DNA of 64,000 nucleotides from JAICSD01 sp963836665 (GTDB lineage Bacteria > Acidobacteriota > Vicinamibacteria > Vicinamibacterales > 2-12-FULL-66-21): assembly GCA_963836665.1 (NCBI GenBank), contig CAWIKL010000001.1, forward strand, positions 1-64,000. The letters run 5' to 3'. The position numbers were made by a program, and so were the translations under genes. Numbering within the stretch: the first letter of the stretch is position 1; each line of letters begins with the position of its first letter. Shown piece by piece: positions 1 through 9,011 of the stretch. The notes under the pieces were generated by a model. That model did not search any database. It saw nothing but the letters and a program-made list of their open reading frames with translations, and had not been told where the DNA came from.

Positions 1-22
1 TTCAAGCCTTCTGGGACCGCGT

Positions 23-44
23 TGTGACCGATTTGTGACCGACG
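23..44. repeat. Left copy of 22-bp element-end repeat (tandem 9-mer)
   Basis: TGTGACCGA occurs at 23-31 and 34-42, separated by TT, which is a period of 11 bp or about one helical turn. The same 22 bases recur at 14981-15002 in direct orientation. It lies about 40 bp beyond the integrase stop codon. The layout suggests paired integrase arm-type binding sites; an att core is the alternative. Confidence 0.7.
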
Positions 45-83
45 CGCGAACTGAGGCGACCCTCTAAGACTAGGCCGACGACT

Positions 84-1340
84 TCACGCTCCTGATGCGA
101 GCCGAAGTGGTCGGCCTTTGTTGTTCCAGCTCACCTCCAGTCCTTTCCTGAGTTCCTCGTCCGTAATGTTCAGATAGCGCTGCGTCTGCATGATGCTGGC
201 GTGGCCGAGCATCAACTGGATGATGCGGATGTCGACGCCGTCGGCCAGCAAGCGGCAGGCGCCCTCGTGCCTGAGGTCGTGCCACCGAAGATCGATCTTC
301 CTCAGCTGTTCACGATTCCAGGCCGCACCGGTCCTGGCCGAGCGCGGTTGGATGCCGTGGCCGAGCAGCCGCAGCGTCTCCCAGGCCGTCTGCAATTCGG
401 ACTGGTACTCGCCGATGGCGGTGCCGAACACGTAGGCGTCGGGTCCGAGCTTCGCTCGACGCGTAAGAATTGCGGCGAGCCGTCCTTCAGGATTGAACGG
501 AATCCGCCGGTTCTCCTTGTCCTTGGCGGTCGCGCCGGGAATTCCGATTTGGTACGACTCCCAGTTCACGCGTTTGTTCTGGATGAGCAGCATCTCGCCG
601 CGCCGGCAAACGAGCTCCAACGCACCGATAATCCGGTCGTGGAGTAGTGGGCCAGCGTACTGATGCTCCGGCGAGTTCATCTTCTGCAGCGCCGTGTCGA
701 GCAGCTTCTTCTCCTCCTCTCGGGTGAGCCGTCGATCGCGCGCCGTTTCGGCCTTCTTGTTCATCCGTACGCCGAACCGGTGAAAGGGCGACTTCTTGAA
801 GAGCGGCGGCGTTTGCGCCATTCCCCAGTTCATCGCGTGACGGAGCGTTTCGAGGGTTCGATGGATCGTCGCGAGTTCCACCCGTTCTGCGTAATCCGAC
901 TCGGTCTTGAACCCGTTGATCTCGTCGGGTTCTTCGAGTGCGTCGAGCGGCAGCTCGCCGAGGTGCTCCTTGAGAACGGCGATGCGGCTGGCCGTCGACT
1001 TGAAGCTCTTCAACGCCGCTGGCTTGACGCACCGCTCGACGTACGCGTCGAGAAAGCTCGCGACGTCCTTCAGCGCAGCGTCCGATGACTTCTTGACCTT
1101 CTTCGGCCGCCGCGGATCGCGTCCCGCCTTGATCTCGCCGATGAACACGCGCTCCCAATCGCGCGCTTCCTCGAGCGACTGGATCGGCCGCTGCTTGTTC
1201 GGATCGATCCGGGGGATGGCGAACTCGTTTACTGGTACTCGATACCGGGCACCCTGATGCGTCACGTCGAAATACAGGTGCTCCAGGCACCGCCTCGGGT
1301 TCGCGCACGTTTGTTTACTGCATCTTCGCCAGATAGCCAT
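84..1340 (-). CDS. int: Tyrosine recombinase (phage/ICE-type integrase)
   Basis: This 418-residue site-specific recombinase should catalyse integration and excision of the surrounding element. The catalytic set of the family is visible: the first Arg in CRRGE (about residues 246-247), HDLRH with His354 and Arg357, GH at about 380, and the nucleophile Tyr389 in TQRYLN. The N-terminal third carries a short Cys-containing segment and a core-binding (SAM-like) domain at about 110-200. The gene reads outward towards the left end, with the tandem 9-mer repeat about 40 bp beyond its stop, as expected for an integrase next to attL. A decayed paralogue lies at 15170-15710 and a C-terminal fragment of another at 19436-19521. 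The protein looks intact and functional. Confidence 0.93.
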   Translation of the reverse strand: MAIWRRCSKQTCANPRRCLEHLYFDVTHQGARYRVPVNEFAIPRIDPNKQRPIQSLEEARDWERVFIGEIKAGRDPRRPKKVKKSSDAALKDVASFLDAYVERCVKPAALKSFKSTASRIAVLKEHLGELPLDALEEPDEINGFKTESDYAERVELATIHRTLETLRHAMNWGMAQTPPLFKKSPFHRFGVRMNKKAETARDRRLTREEEKKLLDTALQKMNSPEHQYAGPLLHDRIIGALELVCRRGEMLLIQNKRVNWESYQIGIPGATAKDKENRRIPFNPEGRLAAILTRRAKLGPDAYVFGTAIGEYQSELQTAWETLRLLGHGIQPRSARTGAAWNREQLRKIDLRWHDLRHEGACRLLADGVDIRIIQLMLGHASIMQTQRYLNITDEELRKGLEVSWNNKGRPLRLASGA

Positions 1341-1380
1341 AGGACCTCCTTCATGCTTCCGACTCCTTTGAGTGAGCTGT

Positions 1381-1644
1381 TCACGAGACTCTGGTCGGCG
1401 CGCCGCGCCGAATCCAATCCATCACATCCGCCGGATGAAACCTCCTTCCTCTGACGCCGAAGCGCTGCGACACGAGCAGCCCGCGCAGGTACGCGCGGCG
1501 AACCGTCTCCTCGTGGCAGCCGATGAACTCCGCGACTTCGGATGCGGTCATCAGGCGATTGGGGAGTCCGCTGTTGACCGATTCGCCGAGTGGCGGCTGC
1601 GTCGTCGCAGTATGCGCCGATTCCGTGTACGTCGTCTTCCTCAT
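1381..1644 (-). CDS. Excisionase-like helix-turn-helix protein
   Basis: This 87-residue protein has a winged-helix domain of the excisionase/AlpA (HTH_17) type. The stretch LMTASEVAEFIGCHEETVRRAY (about residues 31-52) matches the recognition-helix region, and FHPADVMDWI follows as the usual wing-end segment. It lies 40 bp upstream of the integrase in the same orientation, the usual place for a recombination directionality factor that biases the integrase towards excision and may regulate it. The N-terminal 30 residues are rich in Thr and probably disordered. The alternative is a small transcriptional regulator of the element. Family assignment is by motif only. Confidence 0.8.
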   Translation of the reverse strand: MRKTTYTESAHTATTQPPLGESVNSGLPNRLMTASEVAEFIGCHEETVRRAYLRGLLVSQRFGVRGRRFHPADVMDWIRRGAPTRVS

Positions 1645-2321
1645 CGGTTCCCTCCGCGCATGTGCGGCGTCGACGGCGTGTGGTCGACGCCTGGTTCCTG
1701 GAATTGACGAACCGAGTCGGGGTGGTGCGACGGGAGGACGATCGGCCTGGCGGCGATCGGCTCGCGTGGCGGACTCGGGAAGGCGGGATTCTTGCGCGAG
1801 GGCTACACGCTCGCTCGAATCACACGCCGGCGGGAGGCGTCGGTGCGTGGCGGCTGTGCGCGACGCACCGCACTCTCCAGATGCTCGTGCCTTGCGACCT
1901 GTCCTGGGAGAAGTCGCACGCGACGGCTTTCCATGGGGGCACCGGCCCTGCGGTGGTGCGTCAGGACGCGACGGGCAATATGCCGGTCGCTCTCAGATCG
2001 CTGTCGCGTTGGGTGCCGTCACCGACTGCCTTCGGCCGTCGGATTCTTCGGCTGCGACGTCCCACCGTTCCGGTCTTGGGTGCTTCTCGCCACGGACCTA
2101 TAAGCCGGCGGCCTCGAAGCAACTCCACGTGACCTGGGCCATCGTGGAGGAGTGGCGATCGATCGCCACACGAGATGAATCAAGGGTGCGCTCGGTACGT
2201 CAGCGATGTCAAGCACAACAGTTCAGCGGTGACGCGGCTAAGCGCTCCTGCAGAATCATGTGCCGAAGCGACGTTCGCGGTTCTGGCGGGCTCGCGCGAC
2301 CTGCTCGGGTCTGCGCGTTCA
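1645..2321. other. Gene-poor stretch inside the element
   Basis: About 680 bases separate the excisionase-like gene from the PIN toxin gene. Several frames are open here on both strands, but none gives a protein with recognisable motifs, and their Arg/Ser-rich composition is what shadow frames of GC-rich DNA give. It probably contains the promoter for the excisionase-integrase pair. I see no tRNA, convincing hairpin or repeat in it. Confidence 0.5.
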
Positions 2322-2753
2322 TTACAGGCCGGGTTCGGCGACGGCGAGGCGATCCAGAAACTGCCGCGCGGTCAAGATCTCAATTCCCTGCACGCTGCCC
2401 AGGCCGAGAAGGTGATGGTCCCCTGACACAATGATCGCGGCGCCGCCGACGATCGCCGTCTCGATGAACTTGTCATCATCAGCGTCCTCCGACACCCAGC
2501 CGGACTGACCTTCAATCGCGGCGAGCATTGCACGCGTGGCCCACTGCTGCACGATCGGATCGACGTCGGACTTTGACAGACCAAACTTGCCAGTCAATGT
2601 TTCGCGGAATTCGCTCAGGATGGGATCGGACAAGATCAGCGTGGCGAGGCCCGCCTCCACGGCCAGCAGGCACCGGTATGGAGGGCCTTTCCAGAAGTGA
2701 CCGGAAACGAGAATGTTGGTGTCGAAGACGACTCGGAGCGATCCCGCAATCAT
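2322..2753 (-). CDS. PIN-domain toxin of a type II toxin-antitoxin pair
   Basis: This 143-residue PIN-domain protein is a predicted Mg-dependent ribonuclease toxin. The acidic residues of the fold are present: Asp in the VFDTNILVSG strand near the start (about residues 9-12), a Glu in LSEF (about residue 50), and the DADDDKFIETA segment (about 90-100). The fold then continues through VSGDHHLL. This pattern resembles the PIN family whose members are often labelled putative toxin component (TIGR00305-like). Its start overlaps the end of the upstream antitoxin gene by four bases (ATGA), so the pair is translationally coupled. In a mobile element such pairs usually act in post-segregational stabilisation; that role is inferred. 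Confidence 0.85.
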   Translation of the reverse strand: MIAGSLRVVFDTNILVSGHFWKGPPYRCLLAVEAGLATLILSDPILSEFRETLTGKFGLSKSDVDPIVQQWATRAMLAAIEGQSGWVSEDADDDKFIETAIVGGAAIIVSGDHHLLGLGSVQGIEILTARQFLDRLAVAEPGL

Positions 2754-2983
2754 TCGTGAAGGATTTCATCCACGAGACGCTCGCGTTCTTCATCGGAGAG
2801 CTTCGCCCAGTCGAGTCCTCGCTCTCTCGCTATCTCCGCGAGCCGGGGCTGGAGAGCGTCGACCGTGCGATCCAGAGCTGATGCGCCAGCGATGAGTCGC
2901 CGAACCGCCTCGCGGCGTCCCTGCGGGGAAAGCCGGTCCAGCGCATCGACAATCTGCTGTTCGCTCACTTCTATTTGGGGCAT
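2750..2983 (-). CDS. Antitoxin partner of the PIN toxin
   Basis: A 77-residue, strongly charged, mostly helical protein precedes the PIN toxin gene and overlaps it by four bases. It begins with MPQIEVSEQQIVDAL, which resembles the N-terminus of small antitoxins whose first strand and helix form a dimer. The C-terminal half (about residues 45-77, ending DEILHE) would bind and inhibit the toxin. I do not recognise a named DNA-binding motif with certainty. The role is therefore assigned from size, charge, order and overlap. By analogy with other pairs it probably also autoregulates its promoter, which lies in the 248-base gap at 2984-3231. Confidence 0.72.
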   Translation of the reverse strand: MPQIEVSEQQIVDALDRLSPQGRREAVRRLIAGASALDRTVDALQPRLAEIARERGLDWAKLSDEERERLVDEILHE

Positions 2984-3231
2984 TGTCGCTCCTCAGACTG
3001 TACCAGACTGCACCAACGCTCCGGCTCGGTCAAGTTACGGCGCCAAGGGTCCGGCGGTTCAGGCGGTATATGAGAGGTGCTCGGGAACGAGCCCGGTCAG
3101 AAGATTCCAGTGCTCTGCCTGACGCGCGAGTCTCGATTGTTCGAGTCGCTGTTCGACGTCCGCGAGTGCGTCCGCCGTCGCCGACGGGCCCTTCCGCTTG
3201 GTAACCTCACGGGCGAGGCCGACCACGAAAT

Positions 3232-4383
3232 TTATTGGGCGTGCGTCTTCGCTACCGCGGCCAATGCCTTGGTTGCCTTCGGCCAACCGGCGTAGAACCC
3301 CAGATGCGTCAATGCCTCGGCGATCTGCGCGCGCGTCAGACCGCTTTCGATTCCCAGTCTCAGGTATGTATCCAGCTGGTCGTCCTCGCCGGTGGCGGCC
3401 AGCGCGGCGATCGTAACAAGGCTGCGATCCCGGACGCTGAGTTCGGGCTGCCGCCACAGCGTTTGGAAGATCACGTCGTTGGTGAGCTGGACGAACTTCG
3501 GCGCGACGTGTCCCAATTCGGCCGCGATCGCTCTCGCGCGCGCCGCGTCCGAGGGAGGGGCCGGCAGGCGGGGACTCACGCTGCGGAGACTGCCCGGGTC
3601 AATGTTCCGCGCCTTGTAGACCTGGTCGTAGACCTCCAGCGCCGAAACAGCGGCCGGCCAGCCGCAATAGATGGCCAGATGCGCCAGCAGGGCGGACGCC
3701 TCGGAGGGCTTCACACCGTTCGTCAGTGCTCGTGTCAGGTGGCCAGCCAGCTGTGCCGTCTTGCCGGTCGCGATCAACACCGAGATGGTGACCAAACTCC
3801 GGTCACGCGGTGACAGCTCGGGTCGTTGCCACACGTCGCCGTACAGCACGTCGTCGGTGAGCGTCGCCAGGCCTGGTGCGATCCGCTGCTGCAGCTCACC
3901 CGACGGCCTGGCGTTGCTCTGACGCGGCGCCGCCAAGGCGGCGTTGTATTGCTCGTCGGAAACCTTCTCCATCCACTGCACCGCCGCCCCGTCGAGGACC
4001 TCGGTAATTCCGAGATGGGTCATCGACGATTGAGCCGACGCACCGTGCCAATGCTTGATACCGGGTGGGATCCTGACGACGTCGCCGGTACGGATTTCCC
4101 GAACCGGTTGGCCCCACAACTGAATGCGGCCGGTGCCCGCCGTGACAACGAGGATCTGACCAGCAGGGTGCGAATGCCAGGCCGTTCGTGCGCCGGCCGC
4201 AAAGGTCACGAACGCGCCACTCGAGTGTGAGGGGGCGGTTGGTTCGAAAATCCTTTCGATACGAACATCTCCGCTGAAGTTTGCCTCAGGCGCTCGTTCC
4301 ACGGCGCCAGAGCCCTCGCGCGTGATCACCAGCGTTTGAAGAACCAGCGTCGTCAGTAACGCCGTGAGGCTGACCATGGTCAA
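3232..4383 (-). CDS. Exported cupin and carboxymuconolactone decarboxylase-like (CMD) protein
   Basis: This 383-residue protein starts with a hydrophobic N-terminus (MTMVSLTALLTTLVLQTLV) that could be a signal peptide or anchor. A cupin domain follows at about residues 35-130, with metal-ligand His residues in TAWHSHPAGQ and GIKHWHGAS. Two CMD-like helical repeats come next (about 160-260 and 290-375); both contain the recurring pattern of RDRSLVTI followed later by A(L/E)xHLxxYxGWP. The cupin-CMD order is known in AhpD-like or mandelonitrile-lyase-like annotations, but the substrate cannot be read from sequence. The start overlaps the stop of the upstream esterase gene by four bases (ATGA), so the two are probably co-expressed. 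AhpD-type CxxC cysteines are absent, so peroxidase function is unlikely. Confidence 0.85.
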   Translation of the reverse strand: MTMVSLTALLTTLVLQTLVITREGSGAVERAPEANFSGDVRIERIFEPTAPSHSSGAFVTFAAGARTAWHSHPAGQILVVTAGTGRIQLWGQPVREIRTGDVVRIPPGIKHWHGASAQSSMTHLGITEVLDGAAVQWMEKVSDEQYNAALAAPRQSNARPSGELQQRIAPGLATLTDDVLYGDVWQRPELSPRDRSLVTISVLIATGKTAQLAGHLTRALTNGVKPSEASALLAHLAIYCGWPAAVSALEVYDQVYKARNIDPGSLRSVSPRLPAPPSDAARARAIAAELGHVAPKFVQLTNDVIFQTLWRQPELSVRDRSLVTIAALAATGEDDQLDTYLRLGIESGLTRAQIAEALTHLGFYAGWPKATKALAAVAKTHAQ

Positions 4384-6023
4384 AAATCCGCGCGCTTGCC
4401 GGCCTCCGTCGCCTTCCGTGTCACGTCGAGGCGTGCTTTCCGCGCGTCGGGGCCGGTGCCCGCGGTTCCGTCAGGACGGAACTCGAAGATCTTCCCATCG
4501 TCGACAGTGTGGCGCCCCCACGTGGGCAGACCAGGTCCGTTGGGGTCCCCGGTCTTCGCGAAGTTGACCCAGTAGCTCTGCGCCATGCGGGATACCCCGA
4601 GATCCTCCGGAGTCGGCGCACCGCCGCGGCCAGGCGACAGCGTGCCGAACACATAGGCGATCTCGCCGCCGTGCGGCGTCCCCGCGCGTAACTGTTCCCG
4701 CATCGACGTCTGCACGTACGAGAACCGGTAGAGATACACGGGTGATCCCTTGGCGGCAAACGCGTCCGCCGCGAACCGAGCGGGCTCTGCCTGACCGAAG
4801 TCGTCGTTCGCCCGCTGCACCAGCGTGGCCAGGTCAGTTGTGCCGTCGGGATCGTAGGCCGCCTTCGCGTCGGCGCTCCACTGCCCGTAGCGCGCGAACA
4901 ACTCGTCTTTGCTGCGCGCGCGGACGCGATTGCCCGCGGTGTCGCCCATGTTGCTGCCGAGCAGCAGCGGCACGCGCGGCTGGTGGCCGGCGTTGTAGGC
5001 CGCCTCCGCCGTTTCCATGATCAACTTGCCGTCGAGAATCGGCGTTGTCTCATACGAGGGCGCGTTCGCGCCTGGCTGCGCCGGTGCGCCGCGAAGCACG
5101 TCGTCGGCACTGAGGCCGCGCAATTTGGCCAGTGCGGCCTCGTCGGTCCCCTCGATGCTCATCGATTTCGCGAAGGTGAGGCCTATCGTCTCGGCGGAAA
5201 CCGGATAGTTTGGATCGACGCCGTCCGCGCGCATCGGCCGCGCCGTCAGCACACTATCGCGCGAGCCGCCGGATTCGACGATGGCTTTCTGGAACAGGCC
5301 GCGCGCCATCGGCGATGCCAGCATGCTGTGGACGGAGACGCCGCCGGCGGAGAATCCGAAGATCGTGACGTTGTCAGGATTGCCGCCGAACGCGGCAATG
5401 TTTCGCTTCACCCACTGCAACGCCGCGATCTGGTCCATGTAGGCGTAATTGCCCTTCGTCTCGTCGGGATGCTCGTTCCGTAACGCTGGAAAGGCAAAGA
5501 ACCCAAACCGCCCGACTCGGTAATTCATGGCGACCAGGACGACGCCTTGCTTGGCGAAGCCCACGCCCGATGTGTTGGGCGCCGAGCTCGAGCCACCGGT
5601 GAAGCCACCTCCGTAGATCCAGACCATCACCGGGAGACTCCGTGCGCTCGCCGTCTCGGGTCGCCAGACGTTCAGGTACAGGCAATCTTCCGACGGCATT
5701 CGTGGAGTCGGCGAACCCGGTGCCGCAGTTGGCGGCGGTCCGAATCGTCCCTGCATGCAGTCGGCACCGAACTCGGTCGCCGGCCGCACACCCGTCCATT
5801 TGGCCACAGGCTGCGGCGGCCGCCAGCGTAGCTCGCCGACCGGAGGCGCGGCGAACGGAATGCCCTTGAAGGAGACGACGCCCTCGGAGACGGTGCCTTG
5901 GAGCGCGCCGCTGTCGGTCTTCGCGACTGGAGCAGGTGGTTGCGCGACGGCGGCGATGCCGGCGCCAGTCATGACCGCTATCGCGGCCAGCGAACCGAAA
6001 GATCTAAATGTCACTGCCGGCAT
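4380..6023 (-). CDS. Secreted type B carboxylesterase (para-nitrobenzyl esterase-like)
   Basis: The 547-residue form starts at the ATG at 6021-6023. I chose it because it gives a clean signal peptide (MPAVTFRSFGSLAAIAVM, then AAVAQ), while the longer open frame adds 34 unrelated residues. Type B esterase hallmarks are present: SEDCLYLNVW (about residue 110), the oxyanion-hole stretch VWIYGGGFTGGSS (about 130), the nucleophile elbow GFSAGG (about 230) and a catalytic His region in TPHGGEIAYVF (about 435). The residue before the nucleophile Ser is Phe where the family nearly always has Glu (GESAG), which is unusual. It follows the AraC gene with a 20-base overlap and precedes the cupin-CMD gene, making a three-gene unit. 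It probably hydrolyses an exogenous ester in the periplasm or outside the cell. Confidence 0.9.
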   Translation of the reverse strand: MPAVTFRSFGSLAAIAVMTGAGIAAVAQPPAPVAKTDSGALQGTVSEGVVSFKGIPFAAPPVGELRWRPPQPVAKWTGVRPATEFGADCMQGRFGPPPTAAPGSPTPRMPSEDCLYLNVWRPETASARSLPVMVWIYGGGFTGGSSSAPNTSGVGFAKQGVVLVAMNYRVGRFGFFAFPALRNEHPDETKGNYAYMDQIAALQWVKRNIAAFGGNPDNVTIFGFSAGGVSVHSMLASPMARGLFQKAIVESGGSRDSVLTARPMRADGVDPNYPVSAETIGLTFAKSMSIEGTDEAALAKLRGLSADDVLRGAPAQPGANAPSYETTPILDGKLIMETAEAAYNAGHQPRVPLLLGSNMGDTAGNRVRARSKDELFARYGQWSADAKAAYDPDGTTDLATLVQRANDDFGQAEPARFAADAFAAKGSPVYLYRFSYVQTSMREQLRAGTPHGGEIAYVFGTLSPGRGGAPTPEDLGVSRMAQSYWVNFAKTGDPNGPGLPTWGRHTVDDGKIFEFRPDGTAGTGPDARKARLDVTRKATEAGKRADF

Positions 6024-6966
6024 GCGAAAACCCTTCCTCGCGCACGCGCGCGACATCTCTGCTCGGTGCGCTTCCAAAGAAGCGCGCATACTCTCGACTG
6101 AACTGCGATGGGCTGAGATATCCAACGCGGTGGCTCGCGTCGCTCGCGTCCACTTTCTGGAACAGCATCAGCCGCCGTGCCTCGTGCAGCCGGAGCACCT
6201 TCTGGTATTGCAGCGGACTGAGCGAGGTCACCGCCTTGAAGCGCTCGTGAAACGTCGACGCGCTCATGTGGACGGAAGCAGCCATCTCGTCGACGGTGAC
6301 CGGCTGCGCGAAATGCTCGCGGATCCAGCCGACAGCGTCGCCGATGCGCTGAACGCCCGACTTCGGCTGCCCGATCTGCGCCACTCTCGGACCAACGGCC
6401 GTGCGCAGCAGCCGGATGACGATTTCGTCGACGACGAGCGGACCCAGCATCTCCGCTTCCTCAGGATCCGCCATCAGATCGAGTAACCGCGTCACCGCGT
6501 CAACGAGGCCGTCGGTGGAGTGCCCGACGTAGAGGCCGTGCACGTCGGAAGCCTTGCGAAGGCCGTGTGGAAACACCCGCGTCGCGAGCTCGGCCACGCG
6601 TGCCGGATCGAGATCCAGGACGAACCCGAGATACGGGTCCTTGCGGCTGGCTCGAATCACCTGGCTGGAAACGGGGAGATTGACGGCGAGGATGAGGACA
6701 TGCGCCGGGTCGTACTCGACGACGTCGCGGCCCACCATCACCACCTTGGCACCTTGCGCGGCGATGCAGACGGCCGGCCGCATGGTTGCGTACATCGGCT
6801 CGGTCGAAATGTGCGAGAGCCGAACAGCGAACGTGCCCGGCAGCCGAAGGGGAAACGCGCCATCGTGCGGCGCGTAGCGCGCCAACAGATTGGCGAAACG
6901 CCGCAACGCCAGGTCGCCGGGCCCTTCGACGACACGCGCTCTGGATAAGGCCGCGGTGGATCTCAT
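6004..6966 (-). CDS. AraC-family transcriptional regulator
   Basis: This is a 320-residue regulator. The N-terminal effector-binding domain (AraC_N type, about residues 40-190) contains the conserved PAVCIAAQGAK and VNLPVSSQV stretches of that family. The C-terminal double helix-turn-helix spans about 215-310, with MAASVHMSASTFHERFKAV as the first recognition helix and VGYLSPSQFSREYARFFG as the second. It is divergent from the alpha/beta hydrolase at 7115 and leads the esterase and cupin-CMD genes, so it probably responds to the substrate of this cargo. It could activate one or both directions from the 148-base intergenic region. The 3' end overlaps the start of the esterase. Confidence 0.92.
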   Translation of the reverse strand: MRSTAALSRARVVEGPGDLALRRFANLLARYAPHDGAFPLRLPGTFAVRLSHISTEPMYATMRPAVCIAAQGAKVVMVGRDVVEYDPAHVLILAVNLPVSSQVIRASRKDPYLGFVLDLDPARVAELATRVFPHGLRKASDVHGLYVGHSTDGLVDAVTRLLDLMADPEEAEMLGPLVVDEIVIRLLRTAVGPRVAQIGQPKSGVQRIGDAVGWIREHFAQPVTVDEMAASVHMSASTFHERFKAVTSLSPLQYQKVLRLHEARRLMLFQKVDASDASHRVGYLSPSQFSREYARFFGSAPSRDVARVREEGFSHAGSDI

Positions 6967-7114
6967 GGGCCCGATGGTACAGCCGATGCCTGCAGTGGTC
7001 TTGCCTAAAGCTCTTGATTCGAGCGCTGATCCGGTTAACCACTCGGAGGAATAGGCACGAACGCGCGCTGAGCGTCCGCTACTCTCGTGTGACGCGTCTA
7101 TCAGGAGATCACTC
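6967..7114. promoter_or_regulatory. Divergent control region between AraC gene and hydrolase gene
   Basis: This 148-base region separates two divergent transcription units of the cargo, so it should hold both promoters and the AraC binding sites. A good ribosome-binding site (AGGAG) lies 9 bases before the GTG start at 7115. I could not identify the operator half-sites with confidence. Confidence 0.5.
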
Positions 7115-8221
7115 GTGAAAGCTCAACCTGTCTCTCGCCAGATTCGAAGATCGCTCCTTGCCAGCATCGCGACGGCCGTCCTCGGCAGTTCCGCGATCGT
7201 GTCAGCTCAGGCGCTCAAGGACGTCAAAACACCCGACAAGCCGCTCGTGTTGAAGGCGCAGGGCAGCTTCTTCGTCGGCGGCGACAAGGTGGAGCAGACA
7301 GCGGGGGAGCTGGGTGATCTCGGTCCCAGCGGCCACATTACCGTCAATCAGATGTACGTCCGCTACATGGTTCCACAGGCCGGCGCCGGTAACGTTCCCG
7401 TCGTCATGGTGCACGGCGCGACGCTGACCGGGAAGTCCTGGGAGACGACGCCGGATGGTCGAATGGGCTGGGACGAGTATTTCGTCCGCCACGCGCATCC
7501 CGTCTACGTGCCCGACCAGGTCGGCCGTGGGCGATCGGGGTTCAATCAAGCCATTCTCAACGACGTGCGTGCGGGATCGAAGCCGCCGAGCGAGTTGCCG
7601 ATTTGGCTGCGGTTCAGCGACGAGAACGCCTGGGCCAACTTTCGCTTTGGCGTCACCGCGGGGCGACCGTTCCCCGACAGCCAGTTCCCCGTCTCCGCCG
7701 CGAACGAATTTGCGAAGCAGGGCGTGCCGGACATGTTTCGCGGCACGACATCCACATCCACCATCAAGAACTTGTCGGATCTCGCCGGTCAGCTGAACGG
7801 CGCGGTGGTGATGGGGCATTCGCAGTCGGGCGTGTTTCCGCTGCAAGCCGCCTTGCTGAATCCCGCGGTGATGAAGGGGCTCGTCCTCGTGGAACCCGGT
7901 AGTTGTCCGGCAACGTACACGGCTGACGAGATCAAAGCGCTTGCCACGGTGCCGATCCTGATCGTGTTCGGCGATCACCGCGACAATCCGACGGATATTC
8001 CGGCGCTGCCGAATTGGCAGGCGCGGTTCGAACTCTGTCAGGCGCTGATCGGCCGCCTCAAGAGCGTCGGCGGCCAAGCGCAAATGCTGAGCCCCGCCGA
8101 GACGGGCATGCACGGCAACAGCCACATGATCATGCAGGACAAGAACAACCTCCAGATTGCGGATCTGATCCTCAAGTGGATCGACGCGCACGCGGGCAAG
8201 CGGGTCGGAGGCGCGAAATGA
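7115..8221 (+). CDS. Secreted alpha/beta hydrolase (esterase-like)
   Basis: This 368-residue enzyme uses a GTG start preceded by AGGAG. A signal peptide is visible (RRSLLASIATAVLGSSAIVSAQ). The alpha/beta hydrolase core includes the oxyanion stretch VVMVHGATLTGKSWE (about residue 97), the nucleophile elbow GHSQSG (about 235) and the acid region VFGDHRDNP (about 285). The likely catalytic His is in MHGNSH (about 330). The family resembles exported esterases annotated as alpha/beta fold hydrolases in Acidobacteria and Proteobacteria; the substrate is unknown. Its stop overlaps the SDR start (ATGA), so product transfer from hydrolysis to oxidation is a reasonable inference, although the SDR looks cytoplasmic and this enzyme is exported. 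Confidence 0.85.
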   Translation: MKAQPVSRQIRRSLLASIATAVLGSSAIVSAQALKDVKTPDKPLVLKAQGSFFVGGDKVEQTAGELGDLGPSGHITVNQMYVRYMVPQAGAGNVPVVMVHGATLTGKSWETTPDGRMGWDEYFVRHAHPVYVPDQVGRGRSGFNQAILNDVRAGSKPPSELPIWLRFSDENAWANFRFGVTAGRPFPDSQFPVSAANEFAKQGVPDMFRGTTSTSTIKNLSDLAGQLNGAVVMGHSQSGVFPLQAALLNPAVMKGLVLVEPGSCPATYTADEIKALATVPILIVFGDHRDNPTDIPALPNWQARFELCQALIGRLKSVGGQAQMLSPAETGMHGNSHMIMQDKNNLQIADLILKWIDAHAGKRVGGAK

Positions 8222-8976
8222 AGAGCGACACCGACGCTGGAATGTCAGGCACGATCGTCGTCATTACCGGTGCCAGCAGCGGTCTGGGCGAAGCGACGGC
8301 ACGCTATCTCGCCGCGCGCGGCGCGACGGTTGTACTGGGCGCACGGCGCATCGAGCGTCTCCATGCGCTGGTCGACGAGATCACCAAAGCCGGCGGCACG
8401 GCCTCGTCCGTCGCGACCGACGTCACCGATCCGGCGCAGGTCCAGGCGCTAGTCGATTCCGCGGTCGAGAAGCACGGACGCATCGACGTGCTGCTCAACA
8501 ACGCCGGGATCATGCCGCATTCGCCGCTCGATCGGCGGAAGATCGACGACTGGAACCGCACCATCGACATCAACATCAAGGGCGTGCTGTATGGCATCGC
8601 CGCGGCGCTGCCGCACATGCAGCGGCAGAAAGCCGGCCACATCATCAACGTGTCGTCGGTCGCGGGACACAAGGTCGGCAAGAACAACGCCGTGTATGCG
8701 GCGACAAAGACGGCAGTCCGGGTCCTGACCGAAGGCCTGCGTCAGGAAGTCAAGCCGTGGAACCTGCGCACCACGATCATCTCGCCCGGCGCGGTGGCGA
8801 CGGAGTTGCCCAACAGCGTCACCGAAGCGGACGTCGCCAAGGGCATCGGCGCGTTCTACGAGGAGTACGCCATCCCGGCCGAGTCGTTTGCGCGCGCCGT
8901 GGCGTTTGCGATCGCGCAGCCGGCAGACGTCGATATCAACGAGATTCTCTTCCGGCCAACGCGGCAGGAACTGTAG
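8218..8976 (+). CDS. Short-chain dehydrogenase/reductase (SDR)
   Basis: The 252-residue classical SDR starts at ATG 8218, overlapping the hydrolase stop by four bases; the longer open frame upstream lies inside the hydrolase and is not used. The cofactor motif TGASSGLGEA (about residues 16-25), the NNAG motif (about 92), the catalytic Ser in NVSSVAG (about 144) and YAATK (Tyr and Lys at about 160-164) are all present. An Arg after the second strand (GARRIER) is typical of NADP-preferring members. It probably reduces or oxidises a carbonyl or alcohol made by its neighbours. The sequence is closest in style to the YdfG/clavulanate-dehydrogenase-like SDRs. Confidence 0.92.
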   Translation: MKSDTDAGMSGTIVVITGASSGLGEATARYLAARGATVVLGARRIERLHALVDEITKAGGTASSVATDVTDPAQVQALVDSAVEKHGRIDVLLNNAGIMPHSPLDRRKIDDWNRTIDINIKGVLYGIAAALPHMQRQKAGHIINVSSVAGHKVGKNNAVYAATKTAVRVLTEGLRQEVKPWNLRTTIISPGAVATELPNSVTEADVAKGIGAFYEEYAIPAESFARAVAFAIAQPADVDINEILFRPTRQEL

Positions 8977-9011
8977 CCGCACACTCCCATTCACGAATTC
9001 GGAGATACATC

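Noticed and set aside
487..1308. 273-codon minus-strand frame overlapping the integrase
   Set aside because: Shadow frame of the integrase gene; Arg-rich composition, no motifs and complete overlap with a clear gene.
1523..2434. Open frame of 303 codons on the plus strand
   Set aside because: Its composition (Arg, Ser, Ala, Cys) is that of random GC-rich DNA, it overlaps the PIN toxin end and has no recognisable motifs.
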